Notes under the pieces: generated by a model | Database searches by the model: none | The model's input: the letters and a program-made list of their open reading frames with translations, nothing else | What the model was told of the DNA's origin: nothing | Shown here: positions 37,831 to 48,300 of the stretch, piece by piece | Numbering within the stretch: position 1 is the stretch's first letter | Layout: each line of letters begins with the position of its first letter | Virus record (IMG/VR): IMGVR_UViG_3300031857_013798 | Coordinates: 1 to 64,000 of that record | Length of the DNA stretch: 64,000 bases | Reading direction: 5' to 3' (one strand) | DNA from: a virus | Translations under genes and position numbers: made by a program

Positions 37831-38052
37831 ATGGCCAAACAAGAAGAAACAATCAGTATGGAAGGAACAGTAGAGGAGATTTTGCCTGCCGCTATGTTTC
37901 GCATCAGATTAGATAGCATAGATAATGTGGTGATTGGATACCTGTCAGGGCGTATGCGGACCAACAACATCAAAGTTCTTCTTGGCGATCGAGTAGAAAT
38001 TGTATTCAGCCCATACGATCTATCACGAGGTCGTATCACAAGACGCAAATGA
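37831..38052 (+). CDS. infA: translation initiation factor IF-1
   Basis: 73 residues, the normal IF-1 length. SMEGTVEEILPAAMFRIRLD, GYLSGRMRTNNIKVLLGDRV and SPYDLSRGRITRR follow the S1-type OB-fold of IF-1 almost position by position. It would bind the A site of the 30S subunit at initiation. A phage copy could favour phage mRNAs, of interest because this genome has several leaderless-type starts. Confidence 0.92.
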   Translation: MAKQEETISMEGTVEEILPAAMFRIRLDSIDNVVIGYLSGRMRTNNIKVLLGDRVEIVFSPYDLSRGRITRRK

Positions 38053-38717
38053 TAGTTTCAAAAACCAACACAATACCAACTGTAGATGGATTGATCTTGT
38101 TGGATTGTTGGGAGCCTGCAGGCGGGCAATTTTTTAAAGACTATTTTTATGCAAATCTCATACATCAGTTGCGAGAATACAATTTCAAATGTATAGTCAA
38201 CAGCCTAACACACAATCGATTTGACTGGAACGATCGGAGTCTGCGTAACACTTTTCAGCGGTACTGTTGGACTTACAATAATGATCTACGAAACAATCCA
38301 ACAGAAACACCAACAGACGCAGATCTTTGGGTTGCATTAAATATCTTAAAAAGTTCAGGACAACATGAGCAAACATCACATCTTGTGCAACGATATTTGT
38401 TAGACAACGAACAAAGTATTTTTTTTAACAATGATGTTGATTTTTTACATCACACTTCCTTGTTACCGGAGCCTTGTAGACATTGGATAGTGGCCGGGCA
38501 CAGTTGGCAGATGTGTACTCACAATCATGGCCTGGGGCTTGAAAGATTAGCAAACATAAGTTATTTTACTGGAATGAATTTTTACGCAACAGAATATAGT
38601 TTTTGCAAACTGCATGGTGGCACAGCCATGCGAGAAGACTTTGAAGCAGACTCAATGTCATGGGAATTTGTCAAAGGTCTAGGTTATCGATTAATGCCAA
38701 CAAAGAGGGAACAATAA
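38049..38717 (+). CDS. hypothetical protein (222 aa)
   Basis: Coupled by ATGA to IF-1 and by overlap to the next gene. Soluble, aromatic-rich: ILLDCWEPAGGQFFKDYFY, a helical middle, and HWIVAGHSWQMCTHNHG with several His. It could be an alpha/beta enzyme but I recognise no motif. Confidence 0.75.
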   Translation: MIVSKTNTIPTVDGLILLDCWEPAGGQFFKDYFYANLIHQLREYNFKCIVNSLTHNRFDWNDRSLRNTFQRYCWTYNNDLRNNPTETPTDADLWVALNILKSSGQHEQTSHLVQRYLLDNEQSIFFNNDVDFLHHTSLLPEPCRHWIVAGHSWQMCTHNHGLGLERLANISYFTGMNFYATEYSFCKLHGGTAMREDFEADSMSWEFVKGLGYRLMPTKREQ

Positions 38718-39718
38718 TGTCAGTAAAAGAAAGCATACAATATCTTACCGATCAAAAAAACGGTCCAAGCTACATAGTTCGCAAATATGGAACCGGCTGG
38801 CTTGAAACCATGCCTGATCTCAAAATGTATTATTTGACTGGGATTCCCCAGGCGTTTTATGATTCATATGTAGAAACTTGTTTCAACAGTGTGGTCAAAA
38901 CTGCAATAGAGTCTGATGATGCTGATGCGTCAAGAAAAATTAGCAAAATAAACGACATGACATACAAGTACCGCCGAGAAAAGTTTTTCTTTCCTCCATT
39001 TGTGATGTGTGACACCGGCGATGTTACTGTGGGCAACAATCGACTGGCAGCGTTGATCTTGAATGGATTGCCAGCTGAAAATATTCCAGTAATTGTGTAC
39101 GGTACTCCTAAATCAAATTTTACGCAATGGGGACCTGGTACGTTGATCGAGTCAACTGAACATTTTGAACAGATGTTGGGACTAGACAATGTTGACCATG
39201 GAATAGAAATGCATTTTGATGATGTGGCTCAACAAATGCGCCTGGACCGTACAATTGTTCGTCATACCAAATACGATCCAGAATACATTCCTCAGTTTTT
39301 ACAAACACAGTTGGCCACGGGCATGCAAATACAAACCTGGTGGCGTCGTTTTTGTAAAGACTGGACTGAACAAAAACCCACACCCATCACCATCGAAGTG
39401 CATTGCACTGAAGAAACTGTGCCATTGATTAGATACAATCCAGAAGTTTGGAAAGTAAATTTTGTGCATCGAAAACCACAAGAGTGGAGTTTTAGTTATG
39501 GCATGTTGTTGGGGCAGTGGAACAGAGATTCAGTTAGATTGAAAAACGAACCTGTACAAGCATGGGTCTACAACATTGAAGAACCACTGGATTTAGAAAA
39601 ACTAGTACCTTGGGTGGACCCACAAAAAAGTTGTTATAAAACCCCTAACGAAAAACTGGTGTTTTTTTACACTGGCGAAATAACTGAGATTGCAGAAATT
39701 GCCGACATTGCAAAATAA
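38717..39718 (+). CDS. ParB/Srx-like hypothetical protein (333 aa)
   Basis: Start at the ATG at 38717. CDTGDVTVGNNRLAALILNG followed by IPVIVYG resembles the ParB-N/sulfiredoxin pattern (G-x-x-R-h-x-A, then strand). The C-terminal half is Trp/Tyr-rich. A DNA- or nucleotide-related role is possible. Weak motif only. Confidence 0.6.
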   Translation: MSVKESIQYLTDQKNGPSYIVRKYGTGWLETMPDLKMYYLTGIPQAFYDSYVETCFNSVVKTAIESDDADASRKISKINDMTYKYRREKFFFPPFVMCDTGDVTVGNNRLAALILNGLPAENIPVIVYGTPKSNFTQWGPGTLIESTEHFEQMLGLDNVDHGIEMHFDDVAQQMRLDRTIVRHTKYDPEYIPQFLQTQLATGMQIQTWWRRFCKDWTEQKPTPITIEVHCTEETVPLIRYNPEVWKVNFVHRKPQEWSFSYGMLLGQWNRDSVRLKNEPVQAWVYNIEEPLDLEKLVPWVDPQKSCYKTPNEKLVFFYTGEITEIAEIADIAK

Positions 39719-39726
39719 ATAAGTTT

Positions 39727-40275
39727 ATGGAAATTCGCAATCACATCAATCTTGTAGAAGCAAGCACACGTCCGGCAAAACTGGAAACCACTCCTTTGCC
39801 CTACGGCATCAAGGATCTTGAGCCTGTGATGAGCCGAGCCACAATAGACTATCACTTTGACCACTTGGCCAAAGGCTATGCAAAGCGTTACAACGCAGGA
39901 GAAGGCAATGCGGATTTTAATCGTGCTGGCAGTTTTTTACACAATAAGTTCTTCCCTCAGCTTAGGGCTCCTAAAGCTACCAACCGTCCCCGCGGCGCAG
40001 TACTCGCGTTGATAGAAGAAAAATTTAAAACTTGGGAAGACTTCAAGGAGCAGTTCAAAGAAACTGCCATGAAGATCCAAGGATCAGGTTGGGTGTATTT
40101 GAGTACTGGTGGTGACATCAAGACCATCGCCAATCATGCTGTACGCACAGACATCTGCTGTTTGGTAGACTGGTGGGAACATGCATGGGCGTTAGATTAT
40201 CAAGCGGACAAAGAAGGTTATCTCAACAACGTGTGGAAGATAATCAACTGGGACGTTTGCAACGAAAGACTATAA
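39727..40275 (+). CDS. Fe/Mn superoxide dismutase
   Basis: 182 residues (normal about 190-200). Metal ligands H43 (IDYHFDH), H72 (FLHNKFF), D148 and H152 (DWWEHAW) are all present, and the end [10 protein letters not shown] is typical. No signal peptide, so cytoplasmic. The first His cluster is reduced compared with cellular enzymes. TAAATA ends 5 nt before the ATG. Coupled by TAATG to the Fe-S carrier gene. Confidence 0.9.
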   Translation: MEIRNHINLVEASTRPAKLETTPLPYGIKDLEPVMSRATIDYHFDHLAKGYAKRYNAGEGNADFNRAGSFLHNKFFPQLRAPKATNRPRGAVLALIEEKFKTWEDFKEQFKETAMKIQGSGWVYLSTGGDIKTIANHAVRTDICCLVDWWEHAWALDYQADKEGYLNNVWKIINWDVCNERL

Positions 40276-40595
40276 TGAATTTAGAAACTGGTGCTGTGTC
40301 AAAATTACGCGAACTGATTGCTGAAGAAAATAACCCTAATCTCATGCTCAGAGTGTTTGTGCAGGGCGGCGGCTGTTCAGGATTCAGTTATGGATTCACA
40401 TTTGAAGAAACCAAAAACGAAGATGATTTTGACTTTGCATATGATGAAGTCAAGGTAGTTGTGGATGCTATGAGCATGCAATATCTCAACGGCGCATCAA
40501 TTGACTACAAAGAAGATTTGATGAGTGCCAGTTTTGTAATCAACAATCCACAGGCTTCTTCAACCTGTGGTTGTGGATCTAGCTTTGCAGTTTAG
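40275..40595 (+). CDS. A-type Fe-S carrier (HesB/IscA/ErpA family)
   Basis: 106 residues from the ATG at 40275. Cluster ligands C34 ([12 protein letters not shown]), C98 and C100 (CGCGSSF) are in the canonical positions. It would deliver Fe-S clusters, for example to the two radical SAM proteins in this genome. Coupled to superoxide dismutase: an oxidative stress/Fe-S pair. Confidence 0.94.
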   Translation: MNLETGAVSKLRELIAEENNPNLMLRVFVQGGGCSGFSYGFTFEETKNEDDFDFAYDEVKVVVDAMSMQYLNGASIDYKEDLMSASFVINNPQASSTCGCGSSFAV

Positions 40596-40824
40596 ATCGA
40601 TTTTTTGGGTTTGATGCCCAAGCCTTATACTGCAACAGAATTGAACTGTTTTTGGCCCACACAGGAACACCACCATCACCTTGCAGTATGTAAAGAAATA
40701 ATGGGACGTTGGGTATAATTTCATTATACTGAGCTGCGTTCTTGGTCACCTGTTCAAACACCTTGTCTTTTGTGCTGTCATCAAGCGCATGAAATTTCTG
40801 TGTAAGTTCTTGTATGGTAAACAT
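40579..40824 (-). CDS. hypothetical protein (81 aa)
   Basis: Start at the ATG at 40824 after [30 protein letters not shown] then a Tyr/Leu-rich centre ([16 protein letters not shown]). Converges on the Fe-S carrier with a 17-nt overlap and follows the adhesin gene on the same strand. Unrecognised. Confidence 0.68.
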   Translation of the reverse strand: MFTIQELTQKFHALDDSTKDKVFEQVTKNAAQYNEIIPNVPLFLYILQGDGGVPVWAKNSSILLQYKAWASNPKNRSKLQS

Positions 40825-40825
40825 A

Positions 40826-43033
40826 TTATTCCTTGTAATCAATAGTACTGGTCTTTTTAATTTTCTTTACAATATAACCAATGGCTTTGTTAACTGCAAG
40901 ACCCACAGTCACACATGCCCATCCTCCAATGCTGAATGGAATGTTGTGCCCAGCACGTCGAGCAATTTCTTTAGAGAATGCGCCACCGATGACTCGTGCT
41001 AGTGATATGGCCAACTGCTGACTCAATCGTTGTTGTTCATCAGCGGTTTTCCAGAATAACAATTTAGGCAACATGGGTCGACCTTGCCCTTTGACATATT
41101 GTACAAGTACATCAGCCCAGGCTCTGTAGCCACGATAAGACACAAAATCATTTTGATACAACCATAAACCATAGGCTTGGTCGTATTCAAATATTTCTTT
41201 TTCCATGTAGCCAAGTTCGTACAGTGCTGTACAGATCACTTTGCCACCACCACCTCCTCCACCACCGTCCCAACCGCCATACCCATCTCCGCCGCCACTT
41301 GGTGGAGGAGGTGGTGGTAATTCTTCAAAATCTGCTGGCAATGGATTTGTTCCAAGGCCAAGATAATTTGCAAACACCGGACTGGTTGATGCAATTGTTG
41401 GTACCCATTCGCCGTTTATTTTTATAAATTTTTTCTTAGCCAAGCGCCATAGTCCAGTATATTTTACAAAAGTTTTGGTCACTGGATTCCATGTGCCAGC
41501 AGTTTTTACATGTATGTCCGGCACTTCAAACACAAATACCGCATAGCCGTTTCTGCCATTTCCTTCAAGATTGCCAACAACGGCTTGAGACTGTCCACCT
41601 AATGCAACACCTGCTCGATAATAAATGTTGGTTGTGCCACCAGGAGTTCTACCCGAAGGATTTTGCACTTCAATTCCAGTGCTGCCACCAAATGATCCTG
41701 ATGTGCCGCCGTCGCCGCCTGCACCTGGGGATGCACCACCACGGCCACCTGTGATGCCGCCACCGCCTCCGCCGCAGCCACCGCCATTATAATACACTCT
41801 GCTGGTGCCATTTTGACCAGCAAAAAATCCTGCGGCATTCTGACCGCGTGCGCCCGGAGCACTAGCACCTGCACTGGTGATACCACCAGCTCCGCCTCCG
41901 CCTCCGCCACCGGCTGCACCAATTATCACATCATTCTTTAAAATTATTGTAGCGCCGCCGCCACCCCCGGCTCCGCCACCACCTGCTATTCCATCACCGC
42001 CCCGGGCACCGGCATAATTAACACCAGATCCAATAACTAATGCAACGGCGCCTCGTTTGCCGGTAGCAGCAGTTGACACTATTCTAATAGTTCTATTGCC
42101 AGCTGTAACAATAACTCCCACAGTCCAGGGAATTTGTGGATCATAACTGAATGCCGCAAATTCACCATCTACATAAAAATCTGCTCGTCCATTAGAGCAT
42201 ATGGTAAATTGATAGTTGCCAGTCGACGGAAATGCCACGGTATATGTTCTGTCAAACACTGATGCCGAAGGCGGGTCTACCCAAACTCCGTAATTGTTTA
42301 AAAATGTGCAGTAGGTCGGACTGAATTCACGATAAACAGGTGGGGAGGCAGTGTTAGTAACAGTGTTAAAAAGACTCGATGTAAGTAAACCAGCACCAGC
42401 TTCGCCGCCTGGTGTTATTCCAGAGGCCAATGCAGTGACGCCGCCGGCACCACCACCTTGTCCTACTGCAACATCAAGTATGTCACCTTCGTTGATGGTA
42501 AAATTAACCTGTGCATACGCACCGCCGCCGCCGGTGCCGCCTACTGCTGCGCCACTTGTGTACGTGGTATAATCAAAATCGTAAACTTTCACAAAATACG
42601 GAGACTGTACTCCATTTTGTGTGTATATTGTTACGCCTTGAAACGTTGTTGGGTTAGCCAGGATTGTGGGTGGTGGATTATTAAGTCTGGCTGGATTTGG
42701 TGCAGGTGGCGGTGGCGGAACTGGAGAACCATAAACTATAATTCCATTTATTACCACAACCCATGCTATTGGGTAATAGGTTTCTGGTCCTTCGTTAAAA
42801 ACGTTATAACCAAGTTCATAATAACCAGATTTATTTGGTATCAGTGGACCAAACCAAGGATCCTGCTGAATATCGCCTTGATAACTGGTTGTAAATGACC
42901 CAGTTGGCGCCCTAGCGCCGCCTGCACCACCACCGCCCCACAAGTATGCAGTCACAGGCACAGCGTTGCCATGCACCCAGGTCAATCTCTGGACAAACCC
43001 AGTGTACCCTGCTTCTCTTATTACTTCTGCCAT
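40826..43033 (-). CDS. glycine-rich tail adhesin
   Basis: 735 residues. The N-terminal 190 residues contain a beta region with a Pro tract. The middle (about 350-500) has long Gly-rich stretches (GGGGAGGGGG type) like T4-like gp38/gp37-tip adhesins, with a PA14-like strand region DRTYTVAFPSTGNYQFTI. A second Pro/Gly linker leads to an alpha-helical C-terminal domain KVICTALYELGYMEKEIFEY, recalled from other phage tail proteins, ending in a hydrophobic, basic segment. Likely receptor-binding tip or fibre cap. Confidence 0.82.
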   Translation of the reverse strand: MAEVIREAGYTGFVQRLTWVHGNAVPVTAYLWGGGGAGGARAPTGSFTTSYQGDIQQDPWFGPLIPNKSGYYELGYNVFNEGPETYYPIAWVVVINGIIVYGSPVPPPPPAPNPARLNNPPPTILANPTTFQGVTIYTQNGVQSPYFVKVYDFDYTTYTSGAAVGGTGGGGAYAQVNFTINEGDILDVAVGQGGGAGGVTALASGITPGGEAGAGLLTSSLFNTVTNTASPPVYREFSPTYCTFLNNYGVWVDPPSASVFDRTYTVAFPSTGNYQFTICSNGRADFYVDGEFAAFSYDPQIPWTVGVIVTAGNRTIRIVSTAATGKRGAVALVIGSGVNYAGARGGDGIAGGGGAGGGGGATIILKNDVIIGAAGGGGGGGAGGITSAGASAPGARGQNAAGFFAGQNGTSRVYYNGGGCGGGGGGITGGRGGASPGAGGDGGTSGSFGGSTGIEVQNPSGRTPGGTTNIYYRAGVALGGQSQAVVGNLEGNGRNGYAVFVFEVPDIHVKTAGTWNPVTKTFVKYTGLWRLAKKKFIKINGEWVPTIASTSPVFANYLGLGTNPLPADFEELPPPPPPSGGGDGYGGWDGGGGGGGGKVICTALYELGYMEKEIFEYDQAYGLWLYQNDFVSYRGYRAWADVLVQYVKGQGRPMLPKLLFWKTADEQQRLSQQLAISLARVIGGAFSKEIARRAGHNIPFSIGGWACVTVGLAVNKAIGYIVKKIKKTSTIDYKE

Positions 43034-43036
43034 ATA

Positions 43037-45304
43037 TTAAATTTGATACCAAACGTCGCCGTCATTACCACCAGTTGGAAGATCAAACGAAATGTATCTT
43101 ACACCATAGCCATTGCTGTTTGTTGCAATACTGAGTGTGAGATCAGATGCCAAGTTGCCGCCTCCAGCCAGCCCATTGCCTGTATTGATAGCTCTAGTTA
43201 ATGGAGGAACCCCTAGACTTGTTCTTGCGGCTGCTGCTGTGGCTCCATTTGTTCCACCAGATTCGATAGGTATTGGTGCAGTCAATGTAGTTATGTAGCC
43301 GCCAGTGATGGCCACACTATTGGCATTTTGAGTGGCCATTGTCCCTACTGTAGTAGTAGCGCCAGACTCTAACTGCAATGCAGTTCTTGCACCGGCCGCA
43401 GTGGTGGCACCTGTACCACCATTTAGAAGAGACAGTGGGAAATCAGGAATGCCAAGAGCTGCTCTAGCATTGCCTGCTGTGGACGCTCCGGTACCGCCAT
43501 TGGGAATTGTCAATGGAGTGATACCAGTAATAGAACCGCCTTCAATAGTTACTGCATTGGCATTTTGAGTGGCCATGGTGCCTACGTTTGTGGTAGCACC
43601 AGTTTCCAATCCCAAATTACTTCTAGCGCCGGCCGAGTCTGATGCACCGGTGCCACCTTGTGCAATTGACAACGGAGTGATGCCTGTGATGGTACCGCCA
43701 GTGATGGTGATGTTTGACGAATTTTGAGTGGCCATGGTACCAAGGCCCAAATTGGTTCTGGCTTGCACCTCAGTGGTTGCGCCAGTTCCGCCAGATACAA
43801 TTGCAATAGCACTGATACCGCTTATTTGACCACCAGTAATAGTGACATTGTCAGAAGCCTGTGTGGCCATGCTGTTAAGACCCAGATTAATTCGAGCATT
43901 AACATTACTGGTTGCACCAGTTCCGCCGCTGGCAATAGGCAATGGTGTTGCTAAACTTTGTATGGTTACACCTTCAATTGCACCACCAGTGATTGCAACT
44001 GCATTGGACTGCTGAATAGCAATAGTACCAAGTCCAAGATTGTCTCTAGCAGAAACAACGTCGAATCCCCCAGTACCACCTGCACTTATGGCCAATGGAG
44101 TGATGCCTGTAATTGTACCACCTGTGATGTTTACAGCAGTGGAATTTTGTGTGGATATTGTTCCTAGTCCCAAATTGGTTCTGGCGCCAGCTGCGGTACT
44201 TGCCCCAGTGCCGCCATCGGCCACTGCCAAGTCAATAATGCCAGTTATCTCGCCACCTGAAATTGCAACTGCGTTGGCATCTTGTTGTGATACTGATCCA
44301 AGTCCTAAACTGGATCTAGCTGTGGCAGCAGTGTTTCCGCCGGTGCCGCCATCAATAATAGCCAGTGGAGTGATACCTGTTATTGTTCCACCAGTGATTG
44401 CAATAGCGTTGGCATTTTGCTGACTGGCTGTTCCCAAGTTACCAGTTACACTGTAAACAAACCCAGTGGTGGCCAATTGAGTGTTGGCTGTGCCTACCAC
44501 TGCGGTTGGTGCTGTGGGCACTCCCAAAAATGCTGGACTTACTTTTTCGCCTTGAACAAAAGCAGTAGTGGCCAACTGCGAAGTGTTGGTTCCAGCGGCT
44601 GCGGTAGGCGCAGTGGGAATCCCAACCAACGCTGGACTGTCTTTTTGATTTTGCACAAACTCAGTGGTAGCCAATTGAGTGTTGTTAGACACATTTGCTG
44701 GTGTTGGTGCAGTGGGTATGCCTGCAAAGGCTGGTCCAGCAGTTACAAATGCTGTGGTTGCAATCTGTGTGGTTGCTGTACCCGATGAGGCAGTGGGTGC
44801 TGTGGGCACACCACTCAATTGTGGACTGTTGGAAACAAATGCTGTGGTTGCAATCTGTGTGGTTGCTGTGCCAGCCGCAGCAGTAGGAGCAGTGGGCACG
44901 CCACTTAATTGTGGACTGTTGGAAACAAATGCAGTGGTTGCTAATTGTGTGTTGGCTGTGCCGGCAGCGGCTGTGGGTGCTGTGGGAACTCCAGTAAAAG
45001 CAGGACTGATTTTTTGAGCTTGCACATAATCTTGGCTGGCCAATGCAGTGAAAGTATTGCCAGAACTGTATACAGAAATAACATCAGTACTGGAATTGTA
45101 CCAAAGTTGTCCTAAAATTGGTTGCAATGGTCCAGTATCATTGGCAAAGTTTTCCAACAAAAACACATAGTTTTCGTTTTCTGCCGTGCCATAACTAGAC
45201 ACAGCACGACCTACTAGATTCAAACTAGTGCTAGTGGTGTTAATAGTGCCGTCTGGGACCACAGCAATTGTTTGTCCTCTGCTGTTATTGATGATATATG
45301 ACAT
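43037..45304 (-). CDS. tail fibre with two kinds of tandem repeat
   Basis: 755 residues. After a 95-residue head (LGQLWYNSSTDVISVYSSG) there are six copies of a unit of G-[VI]-PTAPT...LATTAFV type, then about eight copies of an ITGGTITGITPLAI..GGTGA..A-R-x-N-L-G-L unit of roughly 45 residues. Such units form trimeric fibre shafts. The short C-terminal end is GNDGDVWYQI. Divergent from the fibre gene at 45373, with a TAAATA motif (minus, 45324-45329) in the gap. Confidence 0.88.
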   Translation of the reverse strand: MSYIINNSRGQTIAVVPDGTINTTSTSLNLVGRAVSSYGTAENENYVFLLENFANDTGPLQPILGQLWYNSSTDVISVYSSGNTFTALASQDYVQAQKISPAFTGVPTAPTAAAGTANTQLATTAFVSNSPQLSGVPTAPTAAAGTATTQIATTAFVSNSPQLSGVPTAPTASSGTATTQIATTAFVTAGPAFAGIPTAPTPANVSNNTQLATTEFVQNQKDSPALVGIPTAPTAAAGTNTSQLATTAFVQGEKVSPAFLGVPTAPTAVVGTANTQLATTGFVYSVTGNLGTASQQNANAIAITGGTITGITPLAIIDGGTGGNTAATARSSLGLGSVSQQDANAVAISGGEITGIIDLAVADGGTGASTAAGARTNLGLGTISTQNSTAVNITGGTITGITPLAISAGGTGGFDVVSARDNLGLGTIAIQQSNAVAITGGAIEGVTIQSLATPLPIASGGTGATSNVNARINLGLNSMATQASDNVTITGGQISGISAIAIVSGGTGATTEVQARTNLGLGTMATQNSSNITITGGTITGITPLSIAQGGTGASDSAGARSNLGLETGATTNVGTMATQNANAVTIEGGSITGITPLTIPNGGTGASTAGNARAALGIPDFPLSLLNGGTGATTAAGARTALQLESGATTTVGTMATQNANSVAITGGYITTLTAPIPIESGGTNGATAAAARTSLGVPPLTRAINTGNGLAGGGNLASDLTLSIATNSNGYGVRYISFDLPTGGNDGDVWYQI

Positions 45305-45323
45305 TGTTTACTCCGAGCTGGTG

Positions 45324-45329
45324 TATTTA
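45324..45329 (-). promoter_or_regulatory. late-type promoter motif for the tail fibre
   Basis: TAAATA on the minus strand, 19 nt before the ATG at 45304 with a GGAG site between. It sits in the 68-bp divergent gap between two fibre genes. Confidence 0.5.
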
Positions 45330-45372
45330 GCGGTGCACAGAGTTTTGGTAAATAGCTTACTAGGACTGGATT

Positions 45373-48300
45373 ATGGCACAACAATTTATTGATACTGGCA
45401 ATACTGCCAACGACGGCACCGGATCACCACTGAGAACAGCGTTCACAATTGTCAATGACAATTTTACAGAACTCTACAATATTGGTGGTATTTCGGGCAT
45501 TGCTAACGGTACTTCAAACATTCAAATTGTTGAAAATTCAACAGTTAGTGTGAGTGCAGCCAACGTTGCAAACGTGCTGGTTGTTTCGGGCACAGGTGCC
45601 ACAGTAAAAGGCACATTATTAGCAAACTCAGCAATCAGTGCCACTGGCAACATCAGCGCCGGCGGATTTTATATTGGTAACGGCAGTCAACTTACTGGTG
45701 TGGTTAGCCAGGCCAATGCAGCATTATTGACTGGAAATGTACTCAGTGCCAACGTAACTTCGGCCAGTTTTACCACAGTTGGCACACTGGCCAATCTCAC
45801 TGCTACTGGAAATGTGGTTGGCGGGAACCTAACCACAGCTGGAGTAGTTTCTTCATCTGGCAATATTATTTCACAAAACATAAACACTGGTATTGTGAAT
45901 GCATCTGGCAATTTAATAGGTGACAGTGCAATTTTGTCAGGTAGTGTGTTGGCCACTGGCACAATCAGTGCCGCAGGCAACGTTACAGGTGCATACGTCA
46001 TTGGTAACGGCAGTCAATTAACAGGCATCAGCGTTAGTTCAAATGCTGCGTTGCTTACAGGAACCACACTCAGTGCTAACGTGATCAACTCAAGTTTGAC
46101 CACGCTTGGTGATTTAAATTCATTGGTGGTAAGCAATGCGCTTGGTGGATCAGGAAATATTACCAGTAACAACTTGTCAACCAGTGCAACTGTATCAGCA
46201 ACAGGTAACATCATTGGCGCCAACTTTGTTACTGTTGGATTGATATCTGTTGGTGGCACAATCACTGCCAGCGGAGACATAACTGGCGCCAATATAGTTG
46301 CCAATGCCAACGTAACTGGCAACAACATCAGCTCAACCAACAACATCACCAGCACTATTATATCCGCAAGTGGCAACGTCACAGGCGGTAATTTAAGAAC
46401 AGCTGGTCAAGTTAGTGCCACAGGCGACGTCACTGGTAACAACATAATTGGGTTGGGATCTGCAAACATTGTGAACAGTGTGGTGGTAGGATCCACGTTG
46501 AGTGCAGTGAGCAATATCACTGGTGGCAACTTGCTTACTGGTGGAACTGTAACAGCAAGCGGTAACATAACTGCTCCAAATTTCATTGGCAATGTGGTTG
46601 GTAACATATCTGGAAATCTTTCAGTTGCTGGATCAAACACACAAGTTCTTTTTAATGATAATGGTTTGGCCAACGCCAGTGCTGGAATGACTTTTGACAA
46701 GACTTCCAATGTGTTTACCATAAGTGGTAACATAATTGGCGGCAATATTTCTACCGCAGGCAATGTAAATGGTGCCAATGTTGTGACTTCGGCGGGTCTT
46801 ATTGTGGGCGGTGACGCAGTAATTGCTGGTAACCTAACTGTGTCAGGCGACACAGAATATACCAATGTTACCACTCTAGCAGTTGAGGATCCAATCATTG
46901 GTATTGGTAGAGCTGCAAACAATCAACCATTGGTAACCAATGATGGTAAGGACCGTGGTGAACAACTTTGGTATTTTACCACAGCTGAAAGATCAGCATT
47001 TATTGGTTACGACAATTCTGCAGACAAATTGATTGCCGCAGTTCAAGTTACTATTGCCAGTGAAGTTGTTACTGTCAACAACTATGGAAATTTAGTTGTG
47101 GGCAACATTGACGCACAGGGCACAGTCAGCGCCACAGGTGATGTGCAAGCTGCTGGCGCTATTTCTGGCACAGGCAACGTAACTGGAGGAAACATACGAA
47201 CTGCTGGGTTGATCACGGCTACCGGTAACATCATTGGCGGAAATATTTCTGCTACAAATCACACTGGCACAACTGTCAGCGTGACAGCCAATGTGATTGG
47301 TGGAAACTTAACCACAGGTGGACTAATCACATCCACAGGTAACGTCACCGGCGGCAACATAAACACCGGCGGGGTAGTATCAAGTACAGGCAACGTGATT
47401 GGTGGCAACATTGTTACAGGTGGTAGCATGTATTCATCTGGCGTGTTTAGCTCTACAGGCAACGTGATTGGTGGTAATGTAACCACTGTGGGATTGGTCA
47501 CTGCTACTGGAAACATTACTTCAGCTGCAAACATCAGTGGTGGCAATTACACCGCTACTGGTCAGATTTCTGCTGCTGCCAATGTTATTGCACCGTTGTT
47601 TGTGGGTAATATTATAGCTACTACCGTCACAGGTAATTTGACAGCACCTGGCGGTAATACGTTTGTGCTGTTCAATGACAACAACACAGCCAATGCCACA
47701 TCTGGATTGCAATTTAATAAAATAACCAATAATTTGCTAGTGACTGGCAACATCAATGGTGCCAATATTGTCACCGGCGGTAGTGTTTCAGCATCTGGCA
47801 ACTTGTCAGCGTTAGGAAATGTGATTGCCAATAATGTTTCAGCAACCCAGGTCAGCGGATTACTAACTACATCAATACAGACCAACATCACACAATTAGG
47901 CACATTGGCCAATTTATCCGTTACTGGTAATGTCACTGGTGGCGGATTTGTTACCACAGGCGCTACTGGTAATATCACCGGCGCCAATGTAATCAGTGGT
48001 ACTACTATTTCAGCCTCTGCTAACGTAGTGGCAGCTCTATTCATTGGCTCAGGCGCTGGCTTGTCTTTCATTCCTGGTGCTAATGTTACTGGATCAGTAG
48101 CCAATGCTATTTTTGCAGCCAGTGCGTCATCTGCTACCACTGCTACTTCTGCTACTTCTGCTACCACTGCTGGTACAGTGACCACTGCGGCACAACCCAA
48201 TATTACTTCTGTAGGAACACTGACTAGCCTAAGTGTCACAGGTGAGACAAGTGCTGGGAATGTCACCGGTGGAAATGTACAGGCCACATCCAGAATGATT

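Noticed and set aside
41224-42898. Plus-strand frames rich in His/Leu/Pro opposite the Gly-rich adhesin
   Set aside because: Antisense of Gly codon runs.
43332-45017. Plus-strand Val/Ala/Pro-rich frames opposite the 43037-45304 fibre
   Set aside because: Antisense shadows of the PTAPTAAAGT and GGTGA repeats.
42950-45300. CRISPR-like array from regularly spaced similar sequences
   Set aside because: The repetition is in-frame protein repeats with variable units, not identical repeats with unique spacers.
47562-48287. 241-aa and other long Val/Pro/Thr-rich minus-strand frames under the fibre genes (also 45687-46922)
   Set aside because: They are antisense readings of Gly/Asn/Thr repeats; composition is artefactual and no start signals are seen.
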